A stretch of 64,000 nt of DNA, from positions 282,501 to 346,500 of the forward strand of contig NC_089738.1 in assembly GCF_035083965.1 (NCBI RefSeq). Direction: 5' to 3'. The notes below the pieces were generated by a model, which saw only the letters and a list, made by a program, of their open reading frames with translations, did no database searches and was not told the DNA's origin. Within the stretch, counting starts at the first letter, position 1. Each line of letters begins with the position of its first letter. This stretch comes from Branchiostoma lanceolatum (Eukaryota > Chordata > Leptocardii > Amphioxiformes > Branchiostomatidae). A program made the position numbers and the translations under genes. Shown here piece after piece: positions 12,301 to 23,101 of this stretch.

Positions 12301-15254
12301 AGCTATAGAGTTATATATAGCTACTGACACACAAACACAGACAAACACTGCACCCCTGTCAGAGGTATATCTCCTTCCCGGAGTAACGAATGGTTCAAAG
12401 TATGTCAGTCTTATTAAAGAAGGCTATCGTAGTATTTCCTCATCAATGATGTGAATGAGCCCCCATTTGCATGATTTATGTACTTCCAAATGCCGCTCGA
12501 ATGAAATTCCCATCAGTATTTACATTAAATATTTTCTGGTTACTTTTGCAAATGAAGTCTTAATTTGCATATTATTGATATCTATAGAAACTCCTCTCTT
12601 TTGTAGTTGCACTGCACATATGTCCCTTGTTTGTCCTACCAGCCATGCAGCTGAGTCACAAGCTCTTTTTTTGGATTTTACAAATTAGCATACTTTGTAT
12701 CGAATTATGTAAATCATTACTCAAGACAACTGCACACGAAAAATCATGACGATAGGTCAACCCCAAGGTCAAGGTCTGAAACAAGATAGACTCCTGCAGT
12801 TGAAAGAAAGCCGCTAGGAAGCCCACTGACTTTCTTCCCCAAGAGCTGTCACCATTTCGACCACCGCATGTCCAGTAAACGAGGTATCAACTTGAACCGG
12901 AAGTTCCGATGCAGTACCTTAGAAAACCACCAGGGGCTCATTGTCAAACTTGACCTTTGTTTCCTCGACCCCTACCCATCTACAACATATCATCAGAATC
13001 CATCCACAGGTCCTCGAGTCGGCACCTAAAATATGACGTTCTTGGCAAAGGTAACAATAATTACCTTGAAATATTTATGACCAGATACAAAATGTACTTG
13101 ATTACCATAACACTATGTATCAAGCTGGACCTTAACATCTGCTTGGAGAGGAGATAACTAACCGAAGCTTGTATATCACACAAGCGCCAGCTGCGCGTGA
13201 CAGGACGTCTGAAACAATCCACAGCCTAGTAGCCTCTGCTAGGAGAGCGCTTTCCAGCAAACGGCATATAAATCAATGGGTTGTACCACACTACCTTCAA
13301 GATAGTGATAGGGGGTACCGACAGGGAGTGGCGTTTTATAAGTTTACTTTACCTGAGAATACGTCTTCGGTGAAGAATATTGACGTGCACCATAATGAAG
13401 ACAGTCCATGAAGTCAGCTGTCATTTGCCGTATAGATGCCTGTATCATGTAAGCAATAGTTATATCGCATCCCATCTTATGGTTCCACGCCATGTTTCCA
13501 ATTACCTGCACCATTTAAAGCATCTTTGCTGTTACAGTACAAAAGCATATGGTTGGTGTTGTTGTGGTCAGGGTAGCTGACTTCGAATCTAAAGGTTCTC
13601 GGTCCGCGACCTTAGCAGGAACCAATGTTGTACCTTTCAGGATTTCCTCACTTCACGCAGGTGAAAATGGGTACCTAGCTTCGGTTAGGGACGTCTTCTC
13701 AAATGACACGTTAAGACGGTGAGAGTCACACGCCTCAGGAACCCACCACTGCACTTTCCGGGTGGATCTGAGTGTATCAAACCTTACAGTCTGGTCATAC
13801 GCAGCTCTGACGTGACGGCGCGCTCACATTTGCCGCTGGTCGTCATGAGATTTGTTTCAGAAGGATATTCAGCAGGCTGTGAGAGAGCCGACCACTGACA
13901 ATATCTTAGACAACCTTTTCAGTAACAAGACAGCTGAAATTTGTAGGTCACGTGCCCGGTTATCTAAAGAATGCCTCAGTTTGACGAAGTCGACACTAAG
14001 TACACATCGGCATATATATTGTGATATTTAGTGCATATTCATCTCGGTTTCTGTATGTATAAGGAACCAGTGGTTTTATTTTTAAAGATGTTTCTTTTAA
14101 AAACTAAAAACATTGATGAACATAGATAGTTTTGCAAGAAGCACACACTTGAAGGTGTCGAAGATCCGTTTGTCTGTGTTCATGTTTTTACAAAGTCTAT
14201 AGTTTCTGTTTGTTTCAACCTTTGTTTATTCATGAGAAGCTCAAATCGGCACACAGGCTGCTTTTCATTAAGGTAATGAGGGAAAACGTAAGGGTCAGAT
14301 AAAATACAACATTGTTCTGCCAAGTTCTTTTGCTGTGTCGGTGCCTATTGAAATGATAACACTTCAAATGACATACTCTGACTATGTGTAGTCACTTGTT
14401 AAGGACGTTTAACGATATGTGCGATGGGAACAGAAAGGGCTTAAGAAAAGCTATTCCTTTCTCTCTCACGAAATTGCTGTTTAATGGCTCGGTCACATTC
14501 CTCATTATGAGCACTATGCTTACTGTAGCATATCGAGTGTATTCCTGAGGCAGTCAAGGATGTGTCGTAAGAAGCTCTCTTGTGACAGAAAAGAAAGAAA
14601 GAAATTACCCTGTAGACGGTCGGCAAAGCGACAGCCTTGCCAAAAACCTTACCACACACACCAAAAAGGGGAAACGAATGTGACGGCGCCTTAAACCGCA
14701 GAATATATAGTTCTATTTGTGAAGTTGTCTGCCCTGCGCGGGGATGACTACTATAGGGACATGAAGTCCCTATAGCTCAACTGGTAGCAGCCTCACACGG
14801 TTGTGGTCCTGGTAATGGTCCAATTAGTTGTTTAACTGGGAGACCCCGATTCATTCCGGGGCATGACATCTCGGTTAGGGCTGTGCCCTTCTTTCACAAA
14901 TTGAATCCCTTGTTCGAGGAGGTGCCTAGGGCAAAAGGGACGGGCTAACACCCCCCCCCCCTTCAAATTTTACCCTACTACTGAAACAGCAACTTGAAGG
15001 AAACTTGCTCCCCAAGGTGCCACTTGGAACTACAAGGGTCTGAACGACTGACTGAATGAGCGAACTGCCCTGCGCGACCCTACCTGTAGCCTGTCCACGA
15101 CCCGCTGGTCCTCCGGCACGGCTCGGCTGATGGCCACTAGCACGCCGCTGTACTCGTTGTTGTCCAACATGATCTCAAACGGTCGGTTCAAGGCGCTGTC
15201 CACTCGTGCTCCAGCCAGGATAAGACTGACCACTGAAACGGCCAGGACAGTCAT
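332..15254 (-). CDS. CLCA-type calcium-activated chloride channel regulator, N-terminal exons (partial)
   Basis: Three coding exons are seen on the minus strand: 15254-15084, 1599-1448 and 474-332; the rest lies left of the window. Exon 1 (57 codons) starts with a hydrophobic signal peptide (MTVLAVSVVSLILAG) and contains DNNEYSGVLVAI and VPEDQ, like the CLCA N-terminus. Exon 2 has YEASNRRVYLKNITILLPKSW and exon 3 has CGEGGDYIHLTPDYV, both hallmarks of the CLCA metalloprotease-like N-terminal domain; the HExxH exon should follow outside. Splice sites are GT-AG and phases agree (0, then 2). Family members are secreted or shed self-cleaving proteins that modulate calcium-activated chloride channels; this role is from family knowledge. 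The start at 15254 is chosen over an upstream in-frame codon because it gives the signal peptide. Intron 1 is about 13.5 kb and full of repeats, so a second gene copy contributing exon 1 cannot be fully excluded. Confidence 0.85.
750..1128. mobile_element. PIF/Harbinger-like MITE (copy A), TTA target duplication
   Basis: The ends are inverted repeats of about 33 bp beginning GGCCATGTTGAT, with GGATGTCATCCATATAATC at the inner right arm. The element is flanked on both sides by TTA, the three-base TWA duplication typical of Harbinger elements. It has no coding capacity and lies in the intron between CLCA exons 2 and 3. The elements at 15356-15771 and 23102-23969 are relatives. Confidence 0.75.
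1600..2539. other. intronic sequence without recognised features
   Basis: This is the part of CLCA intron 1 next to exon 2. I see no exon-like frame or structured repeat beyond a short TCTG run near 2461-2502. Confidence 0.5.
2540..2760 (-). repeat. degenerate inverted units of the 85-bp minisatellite
   Basis: Segments such as GGTGTGGTGTTCAGC and CACCAAGGACAGGT match the reverse complement of the 4.7-6.2 kb array unit. They are diverged and irregularly spaced. A further fragment is near 3565-3600. Confidence 0.55.
3405..3552 (-). mobile_element. tRNA-derived SINE fragment
   Basis: Read on the minus strand, the 5' part resembles a tRNA with an A-box-like GTGGCGTAACGGCAGGGTG and a B-box-like GGTTCCGGGTTTGAATC, followed by a short body (GTGCCCTTGGGAA) shared with the SINE at 3895. 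It is intronic. Confidence 0.65.
3895..4262 (+). mobile_element. tRNA-derived SINE, near full length
   Basis: The tRNA-like head has TGGCGCAAGTGGTAGAGCG (A box) and CCCGGGATCTAATCCC (B box), followed by a body with GGACGTTAAATGGGGGTCCC and AGAACCCACCAC. The body recurs at 13.6 and 16.0 kb and is partly shared with the second SINE family at 14.8, 27.0 and 29.4 kb. It is not a functional tRNA gene: no good acceptor stem is formed. Confidence 0.75.
4738..6196. repeat. 85-bp minisatellite, about 17 copies
   Basis: Head-to-tail units of 85 bp (some 81-82 bp) contain CCTTGGTGCTGAACACCATC and TGTCACTGCTGCTGCACGCC. Sequence identity between units is high, with a few recurrent variants. The open frames across it are by-products of the repeat. 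It lies in CLCA intron 1 and its right edge abuts the transposon copy at 6212. Confidence 0.95.
6212..6930 (+). mobile_element. partial copy 1 of the TA-type element found at 34642-36367
   Basis: About 720 bp align closely with 35338-36240, including the small frame HENRLWHNTPRHVDMTQ present in both copies. The other copy carries an extra ~190 bp (about 35876-36062). This copy lacks the terminal inverted repeats, so it is truncated at both sides. Confidence 0.8.
7056..7110. repeat. inverted short repeat pairing with 3205-3250
   Basis: The block around ATTCCCGTGACACGACC (7060s) recurs in inverse orientation near 3220-3242, with matching flanks (GACGTACGGAAAT against ATTTCCGCACGTC). It is probably a fragment of a dispersed element; no complete element is defined. 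Confidence 0.5.
7727..12155 (+). pseudogene. coiled-coil repeat ORF, possibly a decayed gene with a mitochondrial-type N-terminus
   Basis: An ATG in good context (GCCATGG, 7727) opens a frame starting MATVLLKSCMKSIKCLHTRT, basic and free of acidic residues like a mitochondrial presequence. It runs without a break into the 42-bp array, where each unit encodes 14 residues, consensus DDMSTTVDTLKRDQ. Val, Leu, Gln and Met fall on a/d heptad positions, so each unit is two heptads. The frame is broken by one TAA (9962-9964, CAA to TAA) and by two identical 5-bp insertions (about 11327 and 11836), then ends DDMSKILHQYFK-stop at 12155. Against coding: the array is open in several frames on both strands because 42 is divisible by 3, and most unit variants are non-synonymous. 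A GTAACG donor follows at about 7828, so 7727-7828 could instead be a first exon. I cannot assign a family. Confidence 0.35.
7870..12130. repeat. 42-bp minisatellite, about 100 copies
   Basis: Tandem 42-bp units contain CACCTTGAAGCGCGACCAAG and GACATGTCCA. Two main unit types alternate (codons for STTVD or SITVV), with further Q/R, D/V and D/N variants. Edge units are more diverged than the centre, as expected when unequal exchange homogenises the interior. A 5-bp insertion (AACTG) occurs twice, 509 bp apart (12 units plus 5), marking a block duplication. It lies in CLCA intron 1. Confidence 0.97.
12156..13560. other. intronic sequence, dispersed-repeat fragments only
   Basis: I see no exon. 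The stretch has fragments of a dispersed repeat (GACACACAAACACAGACAAAC near 12326 and AAGCCGCTAGGAAG near 12808) also recognisable near 20690-20820 and weakly near 31250. Confidence 0.45.
13566..13800 (+). mobile_element. SINE remnant
   Basis: It matches the body of the 3895 SINE (CTCACTTCACGCAGGTGAAAAT, GGTTAGGGACGTC, GGAACCCACCAC) with deletions. The tRNA-like head is poorly preserved. Confidence 0.6.
14766..15056 (+). mobile_element. tRNA-derived SINE, second family
   Basis: The head CCTATAGCTCAACTGGTAGC resembles a tRNA A box; the body includes GACATCTCGGTTAGGGCTG and the end AAGGGTCTGAACGACTGACT. Copies occur at 22.9, 27.0, 29.4, 48.2 and 49.3 kb. It ends within about 30 bp of the splice donor of CLCA exon 1 (donor at 15083), on the opposite strand. 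Confidence 0.75.
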
Positions 15255-15355
15255 GTTTTTTCTCGGCGTTAACGCTGACAATGGATTGTAGTAACAGCCA
15301 CACCACTTACAGAGAGGTAGCTTCACACCTTGGTTTTCTCCCGCTCCTTACCTGA

Positions 15356-15771
15356 GGCCATACTGATTGGATGGCATGGATGATATCCTCTTGGCGCTGC
15401 AAAATTGATGCGAGCGTGCGATCAAAATATCGGCCTTCATTATGAAATCTTAGTGGTCAGGAAGGTTTTACAAATGACCGAACTCAAACTAAAGAACACG
15501 GTACACCAAACAATGAATTCATTAGTCTTCTTCTTTCACATTTTCTAAGAAGGCTTTGAAAAACTTGCATAAATTTTGTGCAAGGAATATGTTCACGACA
15601 AACCCAGCACGTTTCACGTTTGTTTTCCGATATTTTTGCAATTGGCACCATGTATTTTCTCATCCTGCAGTTTCTTTGTACAATTTACAGTATGGTTGCA
15701 AACTGTCTTTGGAAACTGACGGAAACTGATGCCCGCGTCGATGTCATCCATATTATCAAGATAGCCTGGCC
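15356..15771. mobile_element. PIF/Harbinger-like MITE (copy B)
   Basis: The ends GGCCATACTGATTGGATGG and the reverse of GATGTCATCCATATTATC match copy A, and the interior is alignable (TTTTTGCAATTG, TGTACAATTTACA). The flanking three bases differ (TGA, GTA), so the duplication is lost. It sits about 100 bp upstream of the CLCA start codon, where the promoter or 5' UTR would be. Confidence 0.65.
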
Positions 15772-16949
15772 GTAATTGACGTTTTTATAGTCTAGCACAC
15801 CTGCGCATTGATGGCGTCGGCAAATATCCGAGGGATAATGACCTCTTGGGTGGTCATTATCATCATGAGTGCCTTGCGTGGTTCGCAGTAGACTGCTGGT
15901 GAGGGGAGTTGAATCGCTAATGATTGTGGTCTACAAAAATGAATATGTGTTATTAAAAATGAGCAGAAATCTAACGAGAATCTTTCAGGCTAAATACCAC
16001 ACATGCAAAGAAGTCATCTAAAACTATGTGCCGTCGTGGTGGGGGTTCGGTTAGGGACTTCCTTATGATAGGACATTAAATGGAGGTCCAATGTTTAAGG
16101 AGAGCCACACCTCTAGCACGTAAACGAACCCACCACACTTATCGAAAAGAGTAGGGGTCGTTCCCGGTGTAAGTGGATCAAATGAATCTGTCCGGATATG
16201 CATCCTGTACTGTTCAGTACAAACCTGGTGTGTTACACCTTGACGAGGTTTATATACATATGTATATACCGGGTGTGGAATACAAGTAAGCGAGCAATAA
16301 GCACGGTGCCCTTAGTTCTTATCACAGTACGTCCCTTTATTGTGCTTTAATGGTTGTTTGTTCAACTTATGGCGGGAAATAAATATGCCAACATTTAATG
16401 TCAGCTGTAAAAACTGGGCCATAAATAATGATGATTTCTGACTTTTTAAAACCCTTCAGCCTGTACTATTGTGAACCATTACAGCATAGGTCATTATTCA
16501 TAACTTAACGGCACCTCTCAGCAGTAATGACCTTTGTGGACAAAGCAAGCAGAAGGTCACACGTTTGTGACCTCTTTCTAAGATACACTTCGACATAAAA
16601 CGGTGGGAAATCGTGTATATCGGCATTGAAGATATCCTATCTTGACGATTTGTGTAGGGAGACTACATGTATACATTGTAGATCGGCACCTATTGTTTGT
16701 TTGGTTAACCAATGTTGTAGGATATAATTTAGATTGATTTAAAGATGTCTTAAGGCGAAAATTAAGAATCGACACGAGTTTTTACTGTGCTTATGCGACA
16801 CTAGCTTTACCAGCAAGATGATGTTATGCCCTGAATTTTGACAGGGAAATGAAAAACGCAGTTCTAAATTCCAAAATGCACACGCAAATAGATGGCTTGC
16901 CGGGGTGGAATTGTAGTAACTCTGAATGCTGAGAAATTCAGACTAAACC
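15772..16949. other. intergenic, SINE body fragment only
   Basis: A SINE body without a head lies at about 16040-16260 (GGACATTAAATGGAGGTCC, AACGAACCCACCACAC). The rest is AT-rich with no supported gene. Confidence 0.5.
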
Positions 16950-17044
16950 ATGGAGTTGTTCATAGTCTACTTTTTTAGTCAATCACTCTATCAATCCACT
17001 CTTTCACTCTCATACTCACTCACTTATTCACTCACTAACTCACT

Positions 17045-17047
<3 letters not shown>

Positions 17048-17095
<48 letters not shown>

Positions 17096-17107
17096 ATACA
17101 CACACAT

Positions 17108-17138
<31 letters not shown>
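17048..17138. repeat. CA/CG microsatellite
   Basis: An uninterrupted CA run is followed by ACGTATACAC, more CA and a CG run. The open frame across it is low-complexity. Confidence 0.95.
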
Positions 17139-17140
17139 TA

Positions 17141-18240
17141 TATAACGTTGGGTAACTTGAATTCGCGGGGTACTTAAATTCGGGATTTTTTGAAGACGGG
17201 GTATTTAGGGATATGTGCTAGATGCAACATCAGTAATACCGCTAGAAATGCAAACTTGACAGACTAACTTATTCAGAACACTGTCTGAAAAGCTTCGATA
17301 ACCATGCATTAGAAGTTGGCTACGTCAAAAACTCTCCGTCCCTTATTGTCACAGTCTGAGGGCTTCGTGGGAGAATTATACTACATAGTTGTTGGCTGGT
17401 TTATAAGACAAATGTCACATCCGCTTCCTGCTCAACACAATTATTTACAATACAACTTATTAGAATCTCTTTTGCTAACCTACAACTGGACTCTAAGTGT
17501 GATTAATCATCAAAACGCCTCTTTGTTGCTACAACCAATGGCTATGGCACTACGGTGAATTTTCCCGCCGCCATATTCGTTACCCAGAATCCTGCTATTC
17601 GGCAGACGACAAACGTTTGCGAGGAACACTTTTTTGTCCAAATGTTGTGTGTGATAGTGGACTGATGGCGATATTTTCCACAAAGTTTGCTCTTAGCACA
17701 AGCAGATACACATGGACATAGTAGTATTACCATTTCTACGGCATCCAGCTAACGCCCCGATGAATAATGTACAAATTTCCATGACGGTGGGGATCGACTT
17801 TGAGTAACGTTCTACCGACTCAACACACGGGTTGTTCCCGGAGGCTTGATGTGTGCGGTACGGCCGTTTTTTCGTGTATTTTTTTTACTTGGACACGTCT
17901 ATATCCATAGCACTCTCCTCAAGCCAAGGATGGAACGAATAGCTGCTGTATAAAATGTAATTAGCGGTAAGATATTCAAGACGAATCTTCTCTCCCGAAT
18001 TAATGTTCACCCCTGTCCGACAGCACCGTCATTGTGCGTGCGGCGGACGGTAGTTTCAAGTTGAAATATTATGGTGTCAGCACGACTAGAGACAAAATCT
18101 ACCATATATATGATTAGTGCAAAGATAGTACATGATACTGACAGAATAATAGAAAAAAAGGATGGTTTATTGTTCTGCTAGATTGATTTCAGTCAACCAT
18201 TATCGGAAAAATCCCGAATTTATGTTACCCAACGTTATAT
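17141..18240. mobile_element. 1.1-kb terminal-inverted-repeat element in a TA tract
   Basis: The left end TAACGTTGGGTAAC and the inverted right end GTTACCCAACGTTA are perfect, followed inside by AAATTCGGGATTTTT on both arms; the left arm has an extra 17-bp insertion. Both flanks are TA repeats, consistent with TA target choice. No transposase frame is seen. Confidence 0.7.
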
Positions 18241-18899
18241 ATATATAGATAGATAGATACACAAACTCAATAACTCGTCAATGTTTTACACTGTAATTAA
18301 AACTTAAATGATATGACCCTGCTTTCTCGTTGACCGGACTGACCCATTGGGACGGGATGTTAAAAGTTGAATGAACTAAGAAACAGACGATGAGAGCAGG
18401 ACGTGAAAAGACTCAGTAAGCTCCCGTTCATACCATGGTTTGTGAATCTGGATATCAGCCGATCTGCAACCGGATTTGTTTTTTGTCTCTTTGGTGCGGC
18501 CTTGATTTTTGTTGAAATGTTTCTACGGGTGGTAAAGTGAAGTGGTGTAGGTTGTGCCCTCATCTGTGCTTACTGCGGAACTGCAGGGCGTTTGTCAGGA
18601 CATCTTCACAAGTGTATGACTGACGATTGGACCATGGAAAATACCCACAATGCGATGCATTTTATGCAGATTAGGACTTCATCTTCATGATGATAGAGGT
18701 TTATCCGGAATTCCAGTGACAGGTGGAACATTTACAGATATCGTTCATGCAAAAAAGAGCCTAATTTGCATAATAGTTTGGAAAGCGATATCATCTGTAT
18801 TATTTGTGCTATCATTATTTCTGTTTATGTCACTATTCAACATTATTGTCTGTTTTTTTACTGAAGATTTATTCAATAGTAGTTACTTTTTTATCATTT
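18241..18899. other. intergenic, no supported gene
   Basis: GATA repeats lie at the left edge. The short open frames here have no recognisable domain. Confidence 0.45.
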
Positions 18900-19070
18900 A
18901 TTGTTTGCGATTGTATTTGTTAAATTGATTTGTTCTTCTTGTATATATTTACCATGTTTCTATTTTAGACAGGGGTCTAGAGAAAGAACTTTGTTTATCT
19001 GGTTCTGTGACCTCTGTCCAGTTACCTCTTGTAACAAAGCTTGAATAAATAAATAAATAAAACCAAAGCT
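18900..19070 (+). mobile_element. 3' end of a CR1/L2-like non-LTR retrotransposon
   Basis: The stretch CTTGTAACAAAGCTTGAATA followed by an AAATA repeat has the form of the 3' terminus of CR1/L2-like elements (short 3' tandem repeat rather than poly-A). The 5' part is missing. Confidence 0.55.
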
Positions 19071-19784
19071 TGAATAGATAAAAATTCCTTAGCGGCAAAT
19101 AAAGGTAATTATATACCTGTGAGTTATGTACGTTAGATACAGATGTGCTTCACATGAATGAATTATGATTATTTATGATGAAATGTAAACACGGAATTCT
19201 GCCAACGGAAAGGACTTCCATACATGTAATATATATAATTTTGGTAAAGAAGACCATCAATTGCAACAAATTATGCTAATTACAGCCTGATTGGCATAAT
19301 TGATGAGACAAGATAGACAATAAATTTACAAAAGCTGTAGATACATCATGGAGGTATGAGGTCTCCGAACTGTAGTTTGTCATGGCTTCACTAGCCCGTG
19401 TTTACACAATCTCTCGAATGGCTTCACTATACTAGTATGTTCCAATGTTAAGTCCATTTACTGGTCCCTCCCCAACACTAGCGAGAAACCACTGTACAGA
19501 CGTACCAAACTAATACACACATTATTCCCGCTTACAACTTAATATCGATTACAACGGTTGCCTCTATAAGGACGCATGCGCAAGGTCAAAGGTGAAGACC
19601 CGTGCCTTGGAAGCAGTTTTTGTCTCGACCATGCTTTATACATGTCCGGACATATATGGCCTCCGTCGGTCAGTTTGTATAGTAAAGTCTTGACGTGTTT
19701 TGTTTATGTCTCCAAGACCTTCTTCTTTGACCTGCCAATGCGCAGTTGGATTTGTAAACGGGCTTATTGTCAGAGCTCTCATCA

Positions 19785-22511
19785 TTACAAATCACATTGG
19801 CCTGCGTGGTCCCCTACTATCTCCACCATAGCTATCACTTCTGGTTCGTCCCTAGCCTTATCCTCCTCCCCACCCCCATCACTACCGCTCTGTCCCCTGG
19901 AGATTGCCGACAATCTTGTTCGAAAAGAGGACTTGGAGCTGAGCTGAGTGCGGAGCCCGCCCTTGCCACACAGGAAGTGCTTGAGCGCATACCGGAAACG
20001 CTGTGACATCATGTTGTAGATAATGGGGTTGACGGCTGAAGTCAGGTAGAACAGCACGAATGACAAAAGCGTCACGGCGTTGTGTACATCATGCAGGTGC
20101 TTCGTCCAGGTGCGCACGTGGTTAAACGTCACGCGTGACACGTGGTGGGGCAGCCACAATATCACAAACGTCAGCACGATCACAGCTGAAAGGGAGAACA
20201 GGTGCCATACGTTAGTAGGGTTGACAGCGCAGTTAGTTCTGGCCATTGAAGTCTAGCATAAGAAGTCTAGCTCCTATTTACACTGCGCTATAATTGGATC
20301 AATCCGCCAATGACATCACCTAATACTATATAAGGAGCGGCAGTTGACCATTCTGTGTAGTTCACTGAAATCATCCGCAACGCCGAGGAGCGTGGTGGAA
20401 GTCGGGTCCCGGACAGAGTGAGCAAGGGTTGGACAAAAGTAGCGAGGAGTCGGGCTCTTGGTCCTAGTTTTTGATATGTAGGGACTCTCTTTCATCACGC
20501 GACTTCGGCACTACCCCATAACTCATTAAGGATGATCCAATGATTGCGCAGTGTAGATAGTGTACTTTTCCACCTGAAAGTCATAAGGGTCTACTTGATA
20601 TCCGTGCAAAGAAAACAAAAACGCCCCACAGTTTCAGAGCTCGAACCTACAACTCTTTTCCTGACATCAAACTCTAAATTTCTGCTGCAGTACCAAGAAA
20701 AGCCGCTAGTGAGTCCAATCTGACCTTCGTCGCCCCAACATTCACCCAAATATCACAATCCATTGAGAGGTTCTTGAGTTATAGCTATCCAACATATCTC
20801 GAAACACAAACAGACACAGAGTCGCACACATACAAGCTTGTGTTGGAGGGGTGTTCACATCCAAGATGGAGACCGGTCTTGTCGACGACTGCGCATGCGT
20901 CTCTAATCCATCAATATAGATTATATCAAAGTTGCGTTACTGAAAAAAAAAATTATATCACATGACTGCATATGCCCTTTGCATTATACATGTAACCGGC
21001 AAATAACGCCTACCCAACATTCTGATGACTTTTCTGCGGTCGTTGTCCTGCCGCTTGGATCCGGCCGTTCTCTCGGTCGCCCCTCGGTAGAAGCGACTGT
21101 TGTGGCCGCCCGTGTCCGTCAGCGCCCGCGCCATCAGGCCGTACAGCAGGCTCAGGAGAACCATGGGGACGAAGAAGAAGCTTGTGGACACCAAGGACAT
21201 GACAGAACCTAGCTCCTTATTCACCACGGTGCACTCATGCATGCCTGTGTGGAACATCGTCAGGATTTCCATCAATATCTGACATTACACGAAAAACAAC
21301 ACTTCAAAGACCTCATATATCCGTGAAATATTTAGCACTTTTGTTAATTTCCTGTTTCATGTTGTCTCATTGATTATGTATACAAGGCTGTAAGTAGAAT
21401 CTCATCTCATCTATCCCTTTTAAGTAGATTAGCTATATCAACGTTGGGGACCACAAAAGATAAGGCAACCTCTGCACCTTTCCCGGTTCTCTGTTTTTCT
21501 TAGTGTTTCACATTGTGTCATGCCTGTCCATTTCTGAGAATTAGCATCGTCTAGATCTATACTAAATGATGGTCTTCTGTACCAAAATTGCTTATATTAC
21601 AAGTGTGAAAGTTCTTTCCTTTGGCGGAATTCCATGTTTTCATTTCATCATTAGTCTATATATGCAAATGACTTCCACATCCACATTTACATAATTCATG
21701 CATGGGTGGTGTACAATTTTAACTAACTTACATATCCTACAGTTAGAACTACAAAATATTATCTTCAATAATAGTACTGAGTTACATTATAGCCATGTAT
21801 GGATGATGTGGTCTCACATTAGGAATAGTACAAAGAAAATGACCTGACAGTGTGTAGGCGGATATAGGAGCTGGACATGTGACCAGTAAAATGAGGAGAC
21901 ATGGTGATAGCTGACGTACCTGGTATTACAAAACCCCGCGGTGTCTGGATTGGAGTCACTCCGAAGATGACCAGAGCCGGGCTGGCGGGGACGATGGCCA
22001 GAACCCAGGCCGCGGCGATCAGCAGCTTCACCCGGCCCCGTCGGAGCAGCCGCTTGGCCTGGAGAGGGTGACAAATGGCGATGTAGCGCTCCACCGTGAA
22101 GCCGCTGATGTGTAGGATGGAGGCGGCGGTGAAGGTCTCCCGGAGGAAGTACATCCCTCGGCACACCCCGTCCCCCAGGTCCCAGGCCCAGTAGCACCAC
22201 AGCCGGTACAACTCCAGCGGCAGGACCAAGAACGTCAGCAGATCTGCACAGGCCAGACTGGCCAGGTAGTAGTTGGTGGTGGTTCGCATCTCCGTACTTC
22301 TGGCAATCACTAACACCGTGCACAAGTTACCGGGAACTCCAACCAGCAGCAGCACGCTGCACACAGCCGTGACAGCCGCCAGAGTCGGCGGGGAAAACAA
22401 ATCATACTCCAGCATTCTGCGGAATATCATTCTTTCCGTAATCGCTGACTGGTTGCTGAAATTATGGGCTTTCATCCAGTCGTTTAGAAGTTCTAGCGTA
22501 GCAGACTCCAT
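19785..22511 (-). CDS. class A peptide GPCR, ghrelin/motilin-receptor-like (407 aa, 3 exons)
   Basis: Exons 22511-21920, 21244-21014 and 20185-19785 join in matching phases (1 and 1) to 408 codons including stop. Exon 1 carries an extracellular N-terminus with an NQS glycosylation site (Asn20), TM1 with the GN motif, intracellular loop MRTTTNYYLASLACADLL (TM2), the ECL1 cysteine, ERY at the end of TM3 and TM4. Exon 2 has the ECL2 cysteine (MHEC), TM5 and a basic third loop. Exon 3 has TM6 (WLP), TM7 with NPIIY and a C-tail with a palmitoylation-type cysteine. The MRTTTN, ERY and NPIIYN patterns resemble ghrelin, motilin and neuromedin receptors; the ligand is unknown. The exon 2 acceptor at 21245 was chosen because the upstream CAG at 21279 gives the wrong phase. 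Gq coupling is plausible from the family only. Confidence 0.88.
20281..20553. mobile_element. 273-bp MITE with TA target duplication (Tc1/mariner type)
   Basis: The ends CACTGCGC and GCGCAGTG extend to inverted repeats of about 24 bp (ATTGGATCA shared), flanked by TA on both sides. It lies in GPCR intron 2 and contains a TATATAAGGAG promoter-like string of unknown meaning. Confidence 0.75.
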
Positions 22512-22865
22512 GTTGCTTTTAGAAGAATAATGCTTTCAATAAGTTCTATGGCGACAGCTTGTGCTCTTTCGATCGTCAAATCTAGACAATTTACATGCAT
22601 GCATTGACCGCGTCCTTTCTGTTTTATTTCAAGAGCAGTCTGTCGTGCGCTTTGTAAAATCGGGGTCTGTAGGCACTGTTACCTACGTACACACGTACGT
22701 TCCTTTGTATTTTGGTCAGATATAGTGCGGTAACCTTGTGCAAGGTGTAGGACTGGCTTTCTACCTTCAACTTCTTCTGATCTGAAACGGATTTTGAAAA
22801 TAAACATTGATCTAGAAAATCTTTATGTCGTTGTTTAGGAAGCAAGAATGCAGGCTGAGGCATCG

Positions 22866-23060
22866 ATGATAGCTATTCAATCCTAGGTCAGGAAGTCTCG
22901 GTTGGGGCTGGATCCGTCTTTAGAAAGGGACGTAAAATTGTGGTACCGTGTTCCAGGAGGTACATATAGAGGAACGGCTAGCAACCCTCCCCTGTAAAAA
23001 TATAGCCAGCCTCTTAAACAGCAAGGAAACGTGCTGCCAAACTTATCGAAAATAGTAGGG
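22866..23060 (+). mobile_element. SINE remnant, second family
   Basis: It matches the 27.0 kb copy from AATCCTAGGTCAGGAAGTCTC through GGACGTAAAATTGTGG, lacks the tRNA head and stops before the Harbinger-like element at 23102. Confidence 0.6.
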
Positions 23061-23101
23061 TCTTTCCTATTGCACCGTGTTCCTCGTAATCTTTTTCGTA
23101 A

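Noticed and set aside
21245..21278. Upstream acceptor for GPCR exon 2
   Set aside because: It would put TM5 out of phase with exon 1; the acceptor at 21245 restores the phase and places the ECL2 cysteine correctly.
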